This document shows, one piece after another, positions 26,007 through 35,662 of a stretch of DNA of 64,000 nucleotides. The first letter of the stretch is position 1. Each line of letters opens with the position of its first letter. The translations under genes were made by a program, and so were the position numbers. The notes beneath the pieces are model-generated. The model did no database searches, was not told the DNA's origin, and worked only from the letters and a program-made list of their open reading frames with translations. The stretch lies in NCBI RefSeq assembly GCF_018613325.1, contig NZ_JAGGQJ010000004.1, positions 396,389-460,388 of the forward strand, in the 5' to 3' direction. This DNA is from Bacillus sp. ISL-34. Its GTDB lineage: Bacteria > Bacillota > Bacilli > Bacillales > DSM-1321.

Positions 26007-26777
26007 TTAGCCGCCCATTACGTAATCCATTATATTTTTCATGATAAGGATGACGGTTACTATGATAAATAATACCCTTACATATGCCACTCCCTTCTTA
26101 ATGGCGAATTTAGAACCGGCCAATGCTCCTGCTATCATGGAGATCCCCATCGGTATTCCATAGGAAAAGTTGACGGTATCAAGGAATATGAACATGATCA
26201 AAGCTGCCAGATTACTTCCGAAGTTCAAGAATTTTGCATTTCCTGCAGAGTGCAAAAAATCAAAGCCAATCATTAAAAAGGCAAACAAAATGAAAGAACC
26301 CGTTCCAGCGCCCAAAAATCCGTCATAAAAACCAATGGCAAATATAATGAACGTAAATAGTGCAGCCTTTTGCCATGTGAGTTTATGGTAAGTCGATTTC
26401 TGTCCCCAGTCCTTTTTAAAAAAGGTATAAATGGCAATAGCTATTAATAGAACCAAGATCAGAGGCTTTAATAATTCAGGTGAGACGAAGTTGACAACCC
26501 AAGCCCCTAGCAGGGAACCTATGAAAATCAGTGGAAAAAGTTTGGAAACCAATCGAAAATCAACCTTACCTGAGCGAATGAAGGCAATGGTACTTGTTAA
26601 AGACCCCATGGAACTTGCTAACTTATTCGTTGCGATCGCTTGAGAAGGGGGAAGTCCCGAAAATAATAAAGCGGGGATGGAAATCAGGCCTCCGCCGCCG
26701 ACCACAGAATCAATGAATGCTGCTAAAAACCCGAAAAACATCAGCAGCAAGAGCGTTGAAATTTGTATATCCTCCAT
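26007..26777 (-). CDS. TSUP (TauE/SafE) family permease
   Basis: A 256-residue, eight-helix membrane protein of the TSUP family, which moves sulfite, sulfonates, sulfoacetate and other organic anions. The duplicated family motif is visible as DSVVGGGGLISIPALLFSGLP early and GFYDGFLGAGTGSFILFAF midway. ATG 26777 was chosen because CGGAGG lies eight bases upstream; the upstream extension is rich in polar residues and overlaps the operator. It is divergent from a TrmB-type regulator, with an inverted repeat between, so regulation by that protein is likely. Confidence 0.87.
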   Translation of the reverse strand: MEDIQISTLLLLMFFGFLAAFIDSVVGGGGLISIPALLFSGLPPSQAIATNKLASSMGSLTSTIAFIRSGKVDFRLVSKLFPLIFIGSLLGAWVVNFVSPELLKPLILVLLIAIAIYTFFKKDWGQKSTYHKLTWQKAALFTFIIFAIGFYDGFLGAGTGSFILFAFLMIGFDFLHSAGNAKFLNFGSNLAALIMFIFLDTVNFSYGIPMGISMIAGALAGSKFAIKKGVAYVRVLFIIVTVILIMKNIMDYVMGG

Positions 26778-26848
26778 ATTAGAAGCCTCCGTAGCAATGG
26801 CATTATGGCCGAAATGCTTGCTTATGCTAGCCATAACCCAAATTATCA

Positions 26849-26874
26849 TTAGTCACTATTTAGATAGTAACTAA
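26849..26874. promoter_or_regulatory. Inverted repeat, likely operator for the TrmB-type regulator
   Basis: TTAGTCACTAT, four bases, ATAGTAACTAA: 10 of 11 positions are symmetric. It sits in the divergent promoter region between the TSUP permease (start 26777) and the TrmB regulator (start 26991). Confidence 0.55.
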
Positions 26875-26990
26875 TAAAAGCCGTTCTGTAAATAAGAATA
26901 TCAAGAGCCATCCCTTTTGAAATCGAATAGATTTCTTTAAGAGATTTGGTATGATAGGCATATAACTTACTAAAAGCACTAGGAGGTACC

Positions 26991-27773
26991 ATGCAAGATA
27001 TCATTCAAAAACTACAGTCTCTCGGGTTTAGTCAATATGAAGCAAAGGCTTATGTTTCTTTGGTTCGCCAAGGCCCAACCAGTGCCTATCAAGTAAGCAA
27101 GGAATCAGGAATTCCCAGGGCCCGCATCTATGAAATATTAAATGGACTGCAAGAAGAAGGAATCGTCTTAAAAGAGGAAATCAATGACTCGATACAATAT
27201 TCACCGTTACCAGTCGAAGTGTTTTTGGAATCGGTCCAATCAAAATGGAACGATACCTATCAATCCATCAGCCATACACTGAAACAATTCGAGAAGATAG
27301 AACCGATGTCCGACAATCGTGTAATGACGCTTAAGGGTGAAGGGCATATCCTATCCTTTTGCCGTACTTTGATTCAAAAGGCCGAGAAAAGGGTGGTCGT
27401 TTCTCTATGGGACGAGATGTATGGAAAACTGGAACAAGAGCTAAAAGGGATCGCCGCGCATTGCACTCTCAAGGGGATTGCATTTCAGGTTGAAAACCCG
27501 TTATCAGGTATAGATATACATCGCAAAACAAGCTATGTGGAGAATATCGGAGAAAACAAATGGTTCATCTTATCCATCGATGGCAAGGAGACGATTTACG
27601 GCCCTTCTCTTGAAACGAGGGAAACGGCGTTTTACACAGATGATCCCATTCATATCAATTTTCTCGAAAATTACATTTGGCATGATATCCTCGTTAACCG
27701 CTTGGTTAAAAAGGATGATGGAGATGCCGAGAAATGGATATCAAGTGAAAGAGACCGTTTTTTCTCCCTATAA
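26991..27773 (+). CDS. TrmB family transcriptional regulator
   Basis: A 260-residue regulator. The N-terminal winged helix is of the TrmB type (LQSLGFSQYEAKAYVSLVRQ; SGIPRARIYEILNGLQEEGI), residues about 1-75. A helical linker leads to a C-terminal phospholipase-D-like sensor domain (MTLKGEGHILSFCRTLIQKA) found in bacterial TrmB-like proteins such as B. subtilis YrhO. In archaea the family senses sugars; in Bacillus ligands are mostly unknown. Divergence from a TSUP permease suggests control of that transporter. The start ATG follows TAGGAGGTACC. Confidence 0.9.
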   Translation: MQDIIQKLQSLGFSQYEAKAYVSLVRQGPTSAYQVSKESGIPRARIYEILNGLQEEGIVLKEEINDSIQYSPLPVEVFLESVQSKWNDTYQSISHTLKQFEKIEPMSDNRVMTLKGEGHILSFCRTLIQKAEKRVVVSLWDEMYGKLEQELKGIAAHCTLKGIAFQVENPLSGIDIHRKTSYVENIGENKWFILSIDGKETIYGPSLETRETAFYTDDPIHINFLENYIWHDILVNRLVKKDDGDAEKWISSERDRFFSL

Positions 27774-27776
27774 TTT

Positions 27777-27822
27777 AAAAAAAGCTGATACCCCCATGTG
27801 CAGGGGGGATCAGCTTTTTATT
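27777..27822 (+). terminator. Terminator after the trmB-like gene
   Basis: AAAAAAGCTGAT(A)CCCCC pairs with GGGGGGATCAGCTTTTTA across a seven-base loop. Confidence 0.88.
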
Positions 27823-27835
27823 TTTTGTACCAGAA

Positions 27836-28189
27836 TCATTCGGATAGAAGGGTTTTAGGAAATCTAATGGCCGTGGGCAAGCTTGATTTATCTCGATAAG
27901 ACCTGTAAGACACAATCGTATGATTATGCGCTTGAACATCCAACTGGAGAACCTGTGTGCTTTTCATTTCCAAATAGTACGTAACGTCTTCTTTTTGTAA
28001 ATGATAAAAAGAAAAAGGGATACCTAAGAGGTTTTTCCTGATTAGTTTTGTTTCAGGCTGATTGATGATGTGCTCACACAATTCCGTTATCGTAACAGAA
28101 GTTGATCCTGTAATGGCTGTTATTTTTTCTTTTGCATAATCGACTGCATGACTGAAGGTGACGGCAATATTCTTCAAGATTCCGTTCAT
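27836..28189 (-). CDS. Hypothetical protein
   Basis: A 117-residue soluble protein that I do not recognise. It begins MNGILKNIAVTFSHAVDYAK and has a central mixed alpha/beta part (KNLLGIPFSFYHLQKEDVTY). No signal peptide, membrane helix or known motif is visible. The start ATG has AAAGGAGATG eight bases upstream, which argues for a real gene. It converges on the trmB terminator. Confidence 0.65.
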   Translation of the reverse strand: MNGILKNIAVTFSHAVDYAKEKITAITGSTSVTITELCEHIINQPETKLIRKNLLGIPFSFYHLQKEDVTYYLEMKSTQVLQLDVQAHNHTIVSYRSYRDKSSLPTAIRFPKTLLSE

Positions 28190-28371
28190 GGGGGCATCTC
28201 CTTTTAATTAGGCTATGTTTGTAGTATGGTACGTGGCTAATGCTTTATGCAAAAAAATCCGCAATGATGATATAGAATTGTCACTTTATGAACATGATTA
28301 AGAAGTGTGCTGCGTAATCAATAAAAGGGCAATTAAGGAAGGACAGAGAAAATGTCATTGAAGGTCAAAGC

Positions 28372-29598
28372 ATGAAGAATAAAAATATATATTGGGGTCT
28401 GCTTTTCATCACAATCCTCGCTTTTACAGTTGTGTTCATTCAGTTGAATATGGATGTGAATTCCAGAGCGGAAAAAGGGAAAGATGCCGAGGCGGAAAAA
28501 ATAGAAAAATTGCTGAAAAAAATGACGCTTGAGGAAAAAATCGGACAGCTTATGATGGTAGGTTTCAAAGGAACTGAAAAGGGCAGTGAAATTACGGAGC
28601 TTATCGAACAAAAACATATAGGGGGCGTCATTTATTTTGACCGCAATATGAAATCACCTAAACAAGTGGCTAGGTTATCCAATTCGCTACAGCAAACGGC
28701 CGATCAAAGTACCCATTCGCTTCCGTTGATGGTGGCCATCGACCAGGAAGGCGGGGAGATCATTCGGATGAAGGAACGGGTATCGCCGCTCCCTGCACAA
28801 CAGGACCTTGGAAATAATGCATCTGTTGAAGACATGTATAATGTGGCCAAATTGAATGGGACAGAACTGGGCTCCATGGGGATTAACATCAATTTCGCCC
28901 CTGTTCTTGATCTATCGAAAACGGATAGGCGTTCATTGGGACAAGATCCGGAAAAGGTCTATCAATATGGAAAGAAAGCCATTCAAGGCTTGAACGATGT
29001 ATCGATAACCGGTGCATTGAAGCACTTTCCTGGAAACGGACGCAGCGAAATCGATCCGCATGTCGAAACATCTTCCGTGGAGGCAAACCAACTTGATCTG
29101 GAAAATTCGGATATTTATCCTTTCAAGCAAATCATAAGTGAACTGGATAACCACAAGTTTTTCGTGATGGTGACCCACATTAAATATCCAGCCTATGATA
29201 AAGAAAAACCAGCAAGCCTTTCTAAAATCATCATAGAAGACCTGCTTCGGGGGAAACTTAAATATGAAGGACTTGTCGTCACCGACGATTTGGAAATGGG
29301 AGCTGTGAACAAGTATTTCTCCTATGAAGAGATGGGGAAGCAGGCCATCCTCGCAGGAGCTGATTTATTGCTTGTCTGTCATGAATATGCCCATGAGCTT
29401 GAGGTATATAACGGATTACTGCAAGCAGTAAAAGCAGGGGAAGTTCCAATGGATAGAATTAACGAGTCAGTGAAAAGAGTGTTGACATATAAACTTTATA
29501 ATATGAAGCAAACGAAAGCTGACCCGGATCAAGCTGAAAAAGTCGTGAAAAATCCCGAGAGCATAAAGTATATCGAAAGTTTGAATGTGGATAAATAA
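28372..29598 (+). CDS. Membrane-anchored beta-N-acetylhexosaminidase (GH3, NagZ-like)
   Basis: A 408-residue family 3 glycoside hydrolase. Residues 8-28 are an uncleaved signal anchor, so the enzyme acts outside the membrane. The GH3 barrel (about residues 45-375) shows KIGQLMMVGF, AIDQEGGEIIRM, the mobile loop KHFPGNGRSEIDPHVE carrying the Asp-x-His acid/base pair, and the nucleophile in VVTDDLEMGAV. In most NagZ proteins the loop reads KHFPGHG; here the His is Asn, a visible change. It is shorter than B. subtilis NagZ (642 residues) because the C-terminal domain is missing. Likely role: removal of GlcNAc from peptidoglycan fragments. Confidence 0.88.
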   Translation: MKNKNIYWGLLFITILAFTVVFIQLNMDVNSRAEKGKDAEAEKIEKLLKKMTLEEKIGQLMMVGFKGTEKGSEITELIEQKHIGGVIYFDRNMKSPKQVARLSNSLQQTADQSTHSLPLMVAIDQEGGEIIRMKERVSPLPAQQDLGNNASVEDMYNVAKLNGTELGSMGININFAPVLDLSKTDRRSLGQDPEKVYQYGKKAIQGLNDVSITGALKHFPGNGRSEIDPHVETSSVEANQLDLENSDIYPFKQIISELDNHKFFVMVTHIKYPAYDKEKPASLSKIIIEDLLRGKLKYEGLVVTDDLEMGAVNKYFSYEEMGKQAILAGADLLLVCHEYAHELEVYNGLLQAVKAGEVPMDRINESVKRVLTYKLYNMKQTKADPDQAEKVVKNPESIKYIESLNVDK

Positions 29599-29688
29599 GA
29601 GCGAACACACTCTCTCAAAAGTATGGATTTGTTTAATTCCCCCCATAGAGGGAATACTAAATAGACTAACTTGAAGGAGGAAACTAAC

Positions 29689-29877
29689 ATGCCATCAAAC
29701 AAAATGCTTGGAACCGTCCTGATAGGAGCTGCCGCATTTTTAATGCGCAATAAGAAAACCCGTGAAAAAACGATGAGTCAAATAAGATCCCTAGCCACAC
29801 CGGAAGCGATTGATAAGGTTAAGAGCCAATTCCAATCAATAACAAAAACAAAATCAAGTAACCCATCCGTACGTTAA
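29689..29877 (+). CDS. Small hypothetical protein
   Basis: A 62-residue basic protein, MPSNKMLGTVLIGAAAFLMR then NKKTREKTMSQIRSLATP. The first 20 residues form a short hydrophobic segment; the rest is Lys/Ser-rich and amphipathic. It resembles small Bacillus proteins of the YtxH/DUF-type without a definite match. ATG 29689 follows GAAGGAGGAAACTAAC, a near-ideal site, and a terminator follows. The gene may be separately transcribed from the hexosaminidase gene 90 bp upstream. Confidence 0.7.
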   Translation: MPSNKMLGTVLIGAAAFLMRNKKTREKTMSQIRSLATPEAIDKVKSQFQSITKTKSSNPSVR

Positions 29878-29886
29878 GGTGAAGAG

Positions 29887-29922
29887 ACCCCATTAAGTTG
29901 TTCTTAAATGGGGCTTTTTATT
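29887..29922 (+). terminator. Terminator after the small protein gene
   Basis: CCCCATT-AAG and CTT-AAATGGGG arms followed by CTTTTTATTT. Confidence 0.85.
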
Positions 29923-29934
29923 TCATTAGAAAGG

Positions 29935-29993
29935 AAAAGCACTTGTATCTTTCGAAGACCATGGATAGGTATTCAAAAGTACAAGTGCTTTTA
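29935..29993 (-). terminator. Long-loop hairpin after the SET gene
   Basis: AAAAGCACTTGTA and TACAAGTGCTTTT are perfectly complementary arms separated by a 32-base loop, just beyond the stop of the SET-domain gene on the minus strand, with TTTTCCTTTCT after the second arm. Confidence 0.65.
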
Positions 29994-30000
29994 TGAATGA

Positions 30001-30402
30001 TCATTCAGCTTCATCTTCACCGTCATCTTCTTTATTGAACCAAAGCGGATCCTCATTATCGACTTCACCATTATAATTAATCAGGATTTCTTCTCCTGCT
30101 TTTATATCAGTGTAAGCAAAGAAATCAAACGTATGATTCTTGAAGTTTATGTCATACGTAGCGTTGGGTGTATAAGAATGATTAAACAGCATGCCATAAC
30201 CTAAAAGCATGGCAGTATGGTTTATTCCATATTCAAACGCATAATCAGCCAGCAATGTCTTCTCTATGAAAACATGCTCCTCGTTCGGATAAGCAATGAC
30301 AGGTGCCTCATGCAAAAGCTCACCTTTTTTTATGTCTCGTGTTGCAAATACGCCTCTATTGAACTCACCATCACTGAGTGTGGAAGTTTTAACTTCAATC
30401 AT
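30001..30402 (-). CDS. SET-domain protein (protein-lysine methyltransferase family)
   Basis: A 133-residue protein consisting almost solely of a SET domain. Visible landmarks are RGVFATRDIKKGELLHEAP, the AdoMet-binding LFNHSYTPNATYDI (NHSxxPN), and EEILINYNGE with the catalytic-pocket Tyr. Stand-alone bacterial SET proteins are thought to methylate protein lysines; the substrate here is unknown. The C-terminus is acidic (KEDDGEDEAE). ATG 30402 is preferred because AGGTGA lies five bases upstream; the alternative GTG three codons earlier overlaps that signal. Confidence 0.88.
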   Translation of the reverse strand: MIEVKTSTLSDGEFNRGVFATRDIKKGELLHEAPVIAYPNEEHVFIEKTLLADYAFEYGINHTAMLLGYGMLFNHSYTPNATYDINFKNHTFDFFAYTDIKAGEEILINYNGEVDNEDPLWFNKEDDGEDEAE

Positions 30403-30564
30403 GTTCGTCACCTACTTGTTCTATTCAATATAGTCCAGATTATCTAAGCTTGACAGTTAATAAGGAGAAAAGCAACTATTTTACGGAATTAATCATTTTT
30501 AGCAAACGACACGATTGTTTTTTATTGAGGCTCTACCGGTACCGCAGGACGGAATTCTTCACAT

Positions 30565-30608
30565 GAAGGCCGAAAAAAGGTAGCGGACGGCTGAAATAAT
30601 CGGAATAG
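30565..30608 (+). repeat. Two units of the 21-nt GGYCGAAAAAA repeat
   Basis: GAAGGCCGAAAAAAGGTAGC and GACGGCTGAAATAATCGGAA are two 21-base units matching the arrays at 17839 and 35663. They lie between the SET gene and the neutral protease terminator. Confidence 0.55.
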
Positions 30609-30639
30609 CCTGGATATCCATTACAATACATAAGAAAAA

Positions 30640-30674
30640 ACACCTCCGCTAGAAGTGAAGGCTAGGGAGGTGTC
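30640..30674 (-). terminator. Neutral protease terminator
   Basis: On the minus strand ACACCTCC pairs with GGAGGTGT, extended by CTAG/CTAG, followed by TTTTTTC. Confidence 0.85.
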
Positions 30675-30692
30675 GGCATATAGGTAAATCCC

Positions 30693-32345
<1,653 letters not shown>

Positions 32346-32508
32346 TCATTTTTACATCATTTCATATTATTATCAAATGGAGAAAACTCGCAAAAAATAT
32401 GACATTTAAAGGAATAAAATGGAGAAAAATGGATTTTGATAGAAATATTCTTTGAATATATTCTTTTAGTAATATTTGGAATGTATTTAAATTAAACCAA
32501 ATGAATAA

Positions 32509-32575
32509 AAGTGCAAAAAAACATGGCATAATATGCAAAAAAACGTGGCGTAAAGTGCAAAAAAATTTGTCTATT
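32509..32575 (+). repeat. Three 22-nt direct repeats upstream of a SigL-type promoter
   Basis: AAAGTGCAAAAAAACATGGC(AT), AATATGCAAAAAAACGTGGC(GT) and AAAGTGCAAAAAAATTTGTC follow one another at 22-base spacing. The core TGCAAAAAAA is invariant. They end about 47 bp before the -24 element at 32623. Confidence 0.7.
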
Positions 32576-32622
32576 TAAGGCGTTTTTTTTGATGATTTGT
32601 TGAATATTGCGTTTTGTAAACC

Positions 32623-32638
32623 TGGCATGAAAGTTGCA
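32623..32638 (+). promoter_or_regulatory. Sigma-54 (SigL) -24/-12 promoter
   Basis: TGGCATGAAAGTTGCA has GG and GC at the correct 10-base phasing and fits TTGGCACNNNNNTTGCA closely (TGGCAT, five bases, TTGCA). It is about 120 bp upstream of the LysP-like permease. SigL promoters in Bacillus often serve amino-acid catabolism and need an upstream-bound activator. Confidence 0.65.
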
Positions 32639-32725
32639 TATATTCAGAAAAGGAATTCGAATTGTAAATTAGGTCTATTTGAAAGTCTATGAAATAGAAA
32701 ATTTATTATATGGATTTCCCCATTC

Positions 32726-32740
32726 ATGAAAGCGCTTATA
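32726..32740 (+). promoter_or_regulatory. Near-consensus cre site
   Basis: ATGAAAGCGCTTATA matches WTGNAANCGNWNNCW at all but the penultimate position. It lies 20 bp before the permease start, downstream of the SigL promoter, where CcpA could act as a roadblock. Confidence 0.45.
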
Positions 32741-32759
32741 TAGAAAGGGATGAAAATTT

Positions 32760-34241
32760 ATGATACCAAAGCAAGAACATGACATCTTGCATCCTCCACA
32801 GCAAGAAGGACAAGAACTAAAGCGTGGTTTAAAATCCCGCCATTTAACGATGATTTCCATTGGTGGGGCTATTGGCACCGGGCTTTTCCTTAGCAGCGGG
32901 GCAGCCATTCATACAGCTGGGCCAGGCGGAGCATTACTTGCTTATTCCTTAGTTGGGGCAATGGTGTACTTTGTGATGACAAGCTTAGGGGAACTGGCAG
33001 CATTTATGCCTACAAGCGGTTCTTTCAGTACCTATGGATCGAAATTCGTCGATCCGGCATTTGGTTTTGCCTTGGGATGGACGTATTGGTTCAATTGGTC
33101 GATGACGATAGCCGCAGAGTTGGCAGCCTCGACAATGATCATGAAATTCTGGTTTCCGAATAGTCCATCATTGTTGTGGAGTGCATCATTCTTGGTGCTC
33201 ATTTTCCTATTGAACTATTTATCCGTTAAAGGATATGGTGAAGGGGAATACTGGTTTTCCTTCATAAAAGTAACGGCCATCGTTATTTTTATAATCGCCG
33301 GGCTGCTAATGATCGTTGGCATTATGGGCGGCGAAGCAGTAGGTTTTAAAAACTTCACCGTCGATGACGCGCCTTTCCCGGGTGGATTCATGGGTGTCTT
33401 CATCGTATTCATAGCGGCTGGCTTTTCTTTTCAAGGTACCGAAATTGTCGGCGTGGCTGCTGGGGAAAGTGAAGATCCTGCACGGAATATACCGAAGGCC
33501 ATTAAAAGTGTCTTCTGGAGAATCTTGCTCTTTTACGTATTGGCAATCTTTGTAATAGGACTGCTTATCCCTTATACGAACCCAAGTTTACAAGGTGATA
33601 ACGTCATGGTAAGCCCATTCACGCTCATTTTTGAAAAAGCTGGAGTGGCCTTTGCTGCTTCACTTATGAATGCAGTCATTTTAACAGCGGTATTATCAGC
33701 TGGTAACTCCAGTCTATATGCATCAACGCGTATGTTATATTCAATGGCAAAAGATGGGCAGGCACCGCGTATTTTTGCAAAACTTAATAAACGGGGAGTA
33801 CCGGTTGCAGGAATGATTTTGACATGTTCCATCGGCATGCTAGCCTTTTTAGCCTCCATATTCGGTGATGGTAAAGTGTATATTTGGTTAATGAATGCCA
33901 TTGGAATTACAGGATTCATCTTTTGGCTGGGCATTTCCATCAGCCATTACCGTTTCCGGAAGGCATTCATCGCTCAAGGCCATTCATTGGAGAAGCTGCC
34001 ATATAAGGCATTATGGTTCCCGATAGGTCCGATCTTTGCCATATTAATTGGCATGATCGTCATCCTGTCCCAAAATATCCAGGCCTTTTTCTCAGACCAC
34101 ATCGATTGGGGCAGTGTCATCGCTGCATACCTGGGAATCCCGCTTTTCCTTGGTCTATGGTTTGGCTATAAACTGATAAGAAAAACTAAATTCGTTAAAC
34201 TTGATGAAGTCGAATTTGACTTTGACAAAAAATATGAATGA
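32760..34241 (+). CDS. Amino-acid permease, LysP-like
   Basis: A 493-residue, twelve-helix APC superfamily permease. The long polar N-terminus leads into LKRGLKSRHLTMISIGGAIG and TGLFLSSGAAIHTAGPGGAL, and the GVAAGESEDPARNIPKAIKS loop is as in lysine-specific permease LysP and basic amino-acid permeases. The expected product is therefore a lysine (or other cationic amino acid) symporter, though substrate is not proven. The start follows AAAGGGATG. No lysine riboswitch is visible; instead there is a SigL-type promoter and a cre-like site, pointing to catabolic control. Confidence 0.9.
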   Translation: MIPKQEHDILHPPQQEGQELKRGLKSRHLTMISIGGAIGTGLFLSSGAAIHTAGPGGALLAYSLVGAMVYFVMTSLGELAAFMPTSGSFSTYGSKFVDPAFGFALGWTYWFNWSMTIAAELAASTMIMKFWFPNSPSLLWSASFLVLIFLLNYLSVKGYGEGEYWFSFIKVTAIVIFIIAGLLMIVGIMGGEAVGFKNFTVDDAPFPGGFMGVFIVFIAAGFSFQGTEIVGVAAGESEDPARNIPKAIKSVFWRILLFYVLAIFVIGLLIPYTNPSLQGDNVMVSPFTLIFEKAGVAFAASLMNAVILTAVLSAGNSSLYASTRMLYSMAKDGQAPRIFAKLNKRGVPVAGMILTCSIGMLAFLASIFGDGKVYIWLMNAIGITGFIFWLGISISHYRFRKAFIAQGHSLEKLPYKALWFPIGPIFAILIGMIVILSQNIQAFFSDHIDWGSVIAAYLGIPLFLGLWFGYKLIRKTKFVKLDEVEFDFDKKYE

Positions 34242-34260
34242 ACAAGCTTAGAGTGAAATC

Positions 34261-34296
34261 AGCCGGACAATGCAGTATTGTATTGTCCGGCTTTTA
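34261..34296 (+). terminator. First terminator after the LysP-like permease
   Basis: AGCCGGACAAT and ATTGTCCGGCT arms with a ten-base loop and TTTT. Confidence 0.88.
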
Positions 34297-34314
34297 CTTG
34301 TTAGGCTCATTATC

Positions 34315-34349
34315 AAAAAGCTAGGAAGCTGATTCCTAGCTTTTTATTT
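34315..34349. terminator. Second tandem terminator
   Basis: AAAAAGCTAGGAA and TTCCTAGCTTTTT, a perfect 13-bp stem with a five-base loop, 19 bp beyond the first terminator. Confidence 0.88.
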
Positions 34350-34479
34350 TTGTTAAATGGAAATTTATACAAATCTGGTGAGAGGTATTATATGATAATT
34401 GTAATCTCTGCTAAATTGCATATACAGAACGACTGGAAAGCTTTTAATATTTCCAATGGAAAGGGAAGGTGCACGGCTG

Positions 34480-35580
34480 ATGACCTTATTGACTCATTTA
34501 AAAGTATTGGACTTTTCAACGTTACTGCCAGGCCCATTTGCGACTTTGATGCTAGCGGATTTAGGAGCGGACGTTTTGAAGGTAGAGAGACCAGGAGCAA
34601 AGGATTCATGGGGTGTGAACCAATATCTTAACAGATCGAAGAAGTCGATCACACTTGATTTAAAACAATCTGAGTCCATCGAATCCGTAAAAAACCTAGT
34701 GAAGGAATACGATATCGTCATTGAACAATTCCGTCCAGGTGTCATGGAACGTCTGGGACTGGGCTATGAGGCATTAAAATCGATTAATCCGAAGCTGATT
34801 TACTGTTCCATCACGGGCTTCGGCCAGACTGGTCCCTATAAAGACCGACCGGGACATGATATCAATTATATTTCGATTGCAGGCTTATCAGGCTATTCCG
34901 GTACGAAAAGGGGCGGCCCGGCAAAAAACGGAACCCAAATAGCAGATCTTGCCGGAGGCTCACTGCATGCTGTTATCGGTATATTATCTGCAGTCATTCA
35001 CAGGGAAAGAACGGGATTCGGCCAAGCCATCGACATCAGCATGACCGACTGCAGTTTTGCCTTGAATGCCATATCAGCACCTTTGAATTTACAAGGGGGC
35101 CTCGAGCTTGAACCAGAAAAACTGATGTTAAACGGAGGGTCCTTTTATGACTTTTACGAAACAAAAGATGGACGCCATTTTTCAGTGGGGAGCCTTGAGC
35201 CCCCATTTCGAAAAGCATTATGCGAAGCGATCGGTGCACCCGAATTGTATGAACTGAGCATGAAAAGCGATGAAGAAAGCGGAATCAGGTTTAAAACGGC
35301 CGTCCGACTGGCTTTCCTTGAAAGAGAATTTCATGAATGGCAGGAAATATTCGCTGATTTCGAGGCATGCGCAGAACCAGTGCTGACCTTCACTGAAGCG
35401 GCCGAACACCCCCAATTGAGGGAGAGGGGAATGATCGTCGAGGTACCTGACGGAAAAGGAAATGTCCAGAAGCAAATCGCCTGCCCGATCAAAACATCGG
35501 TTTTTACCCCTGAATATAAACATGCAGGCTTGAGGCCAGGACAAAACAACGGAGAAATTCTGCGCACCCGCAATCGCTAA
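34480..35580 (+). CDS. CaiB/BaiF family CoA-transferase
   Basis: A 366-residue family III CoA-transferase or alpha-methylacyl-CoA racemase-like protein. Visible landmarks are LKVLDFSTLLPGPFATLMLA, DLGADVLKVERPGAKDSWG, NRSKKSITLDLK, ITGFGQTGPYKDRPGHDINY and the catalytic Asp in GTQIADLAGGSLHA. The C-terminal EHPQLRERGMIVEVPD is standard. The acyl substrate cannot be inferred. ATG 34480 has GAAGGTG eight bases upstream and gives the conserved N-terminus (MTLLTHLKVLDFS); the eight-codon extension is not supported. No dehydrogenase or ligase partner lies beside it. Confidence 0.9.
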   Translation: MTLLTHLKVLDFSTLLPGPFATLMLADLGADVLKVERPGAKDSWGVNQYLNRSKKSITLDLKQSESIESVKNLVKEYDIVIEQFRPGVMERLGLGYEALKSINPKLIYCSITGFGQTGPYKDRPGHDINYISIAGLSGYSGTKRGGPAKNGTQIADLAGGSLHAVIGILSAVIHRERTGFGQAIDISMTDCSFALNAISAPLNLQGGLELEPEKLMLNGGSFYDFYETKDGRHFSVGSLEPPFRKALCEAIGAPELYELSMKSDEESGIRFKTAVRLAFLEREFHEWQEIFADFEACAEPVLTFTEAAEHPQLRERGMIVEVPDGKGNVQKQIACPIKTSVFTPEYKHAGLRPGQNNGEILRTRNR

Positions 35581-35592
35581 ATAAAGATGTAA

Positions 35593-35641
35593 AGACTATC
35601 ACTATTCCGAATTTCTTTGGAAGGAGATAGCCTGTTTTTTT
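35593..35641 (+). terminator. Probable terminator after the CoA-transferase gene
   Basis: CTATC and TTCC on the left pair with GGAA and GATAG on the right, with an internal asymmetric loop, followed by CCTGTTTTTTT. Confidence 0.6.
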
Positions 35642-35662
35642 AAAAAAAGCCGGAAAAAGCAG

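Noticed and set aside
32580..32760. Lysine riboswitch before the LysP-like permease
   Set aside because: No conserved L-box core was recognisable and the leader after the SigL promoter is too short.
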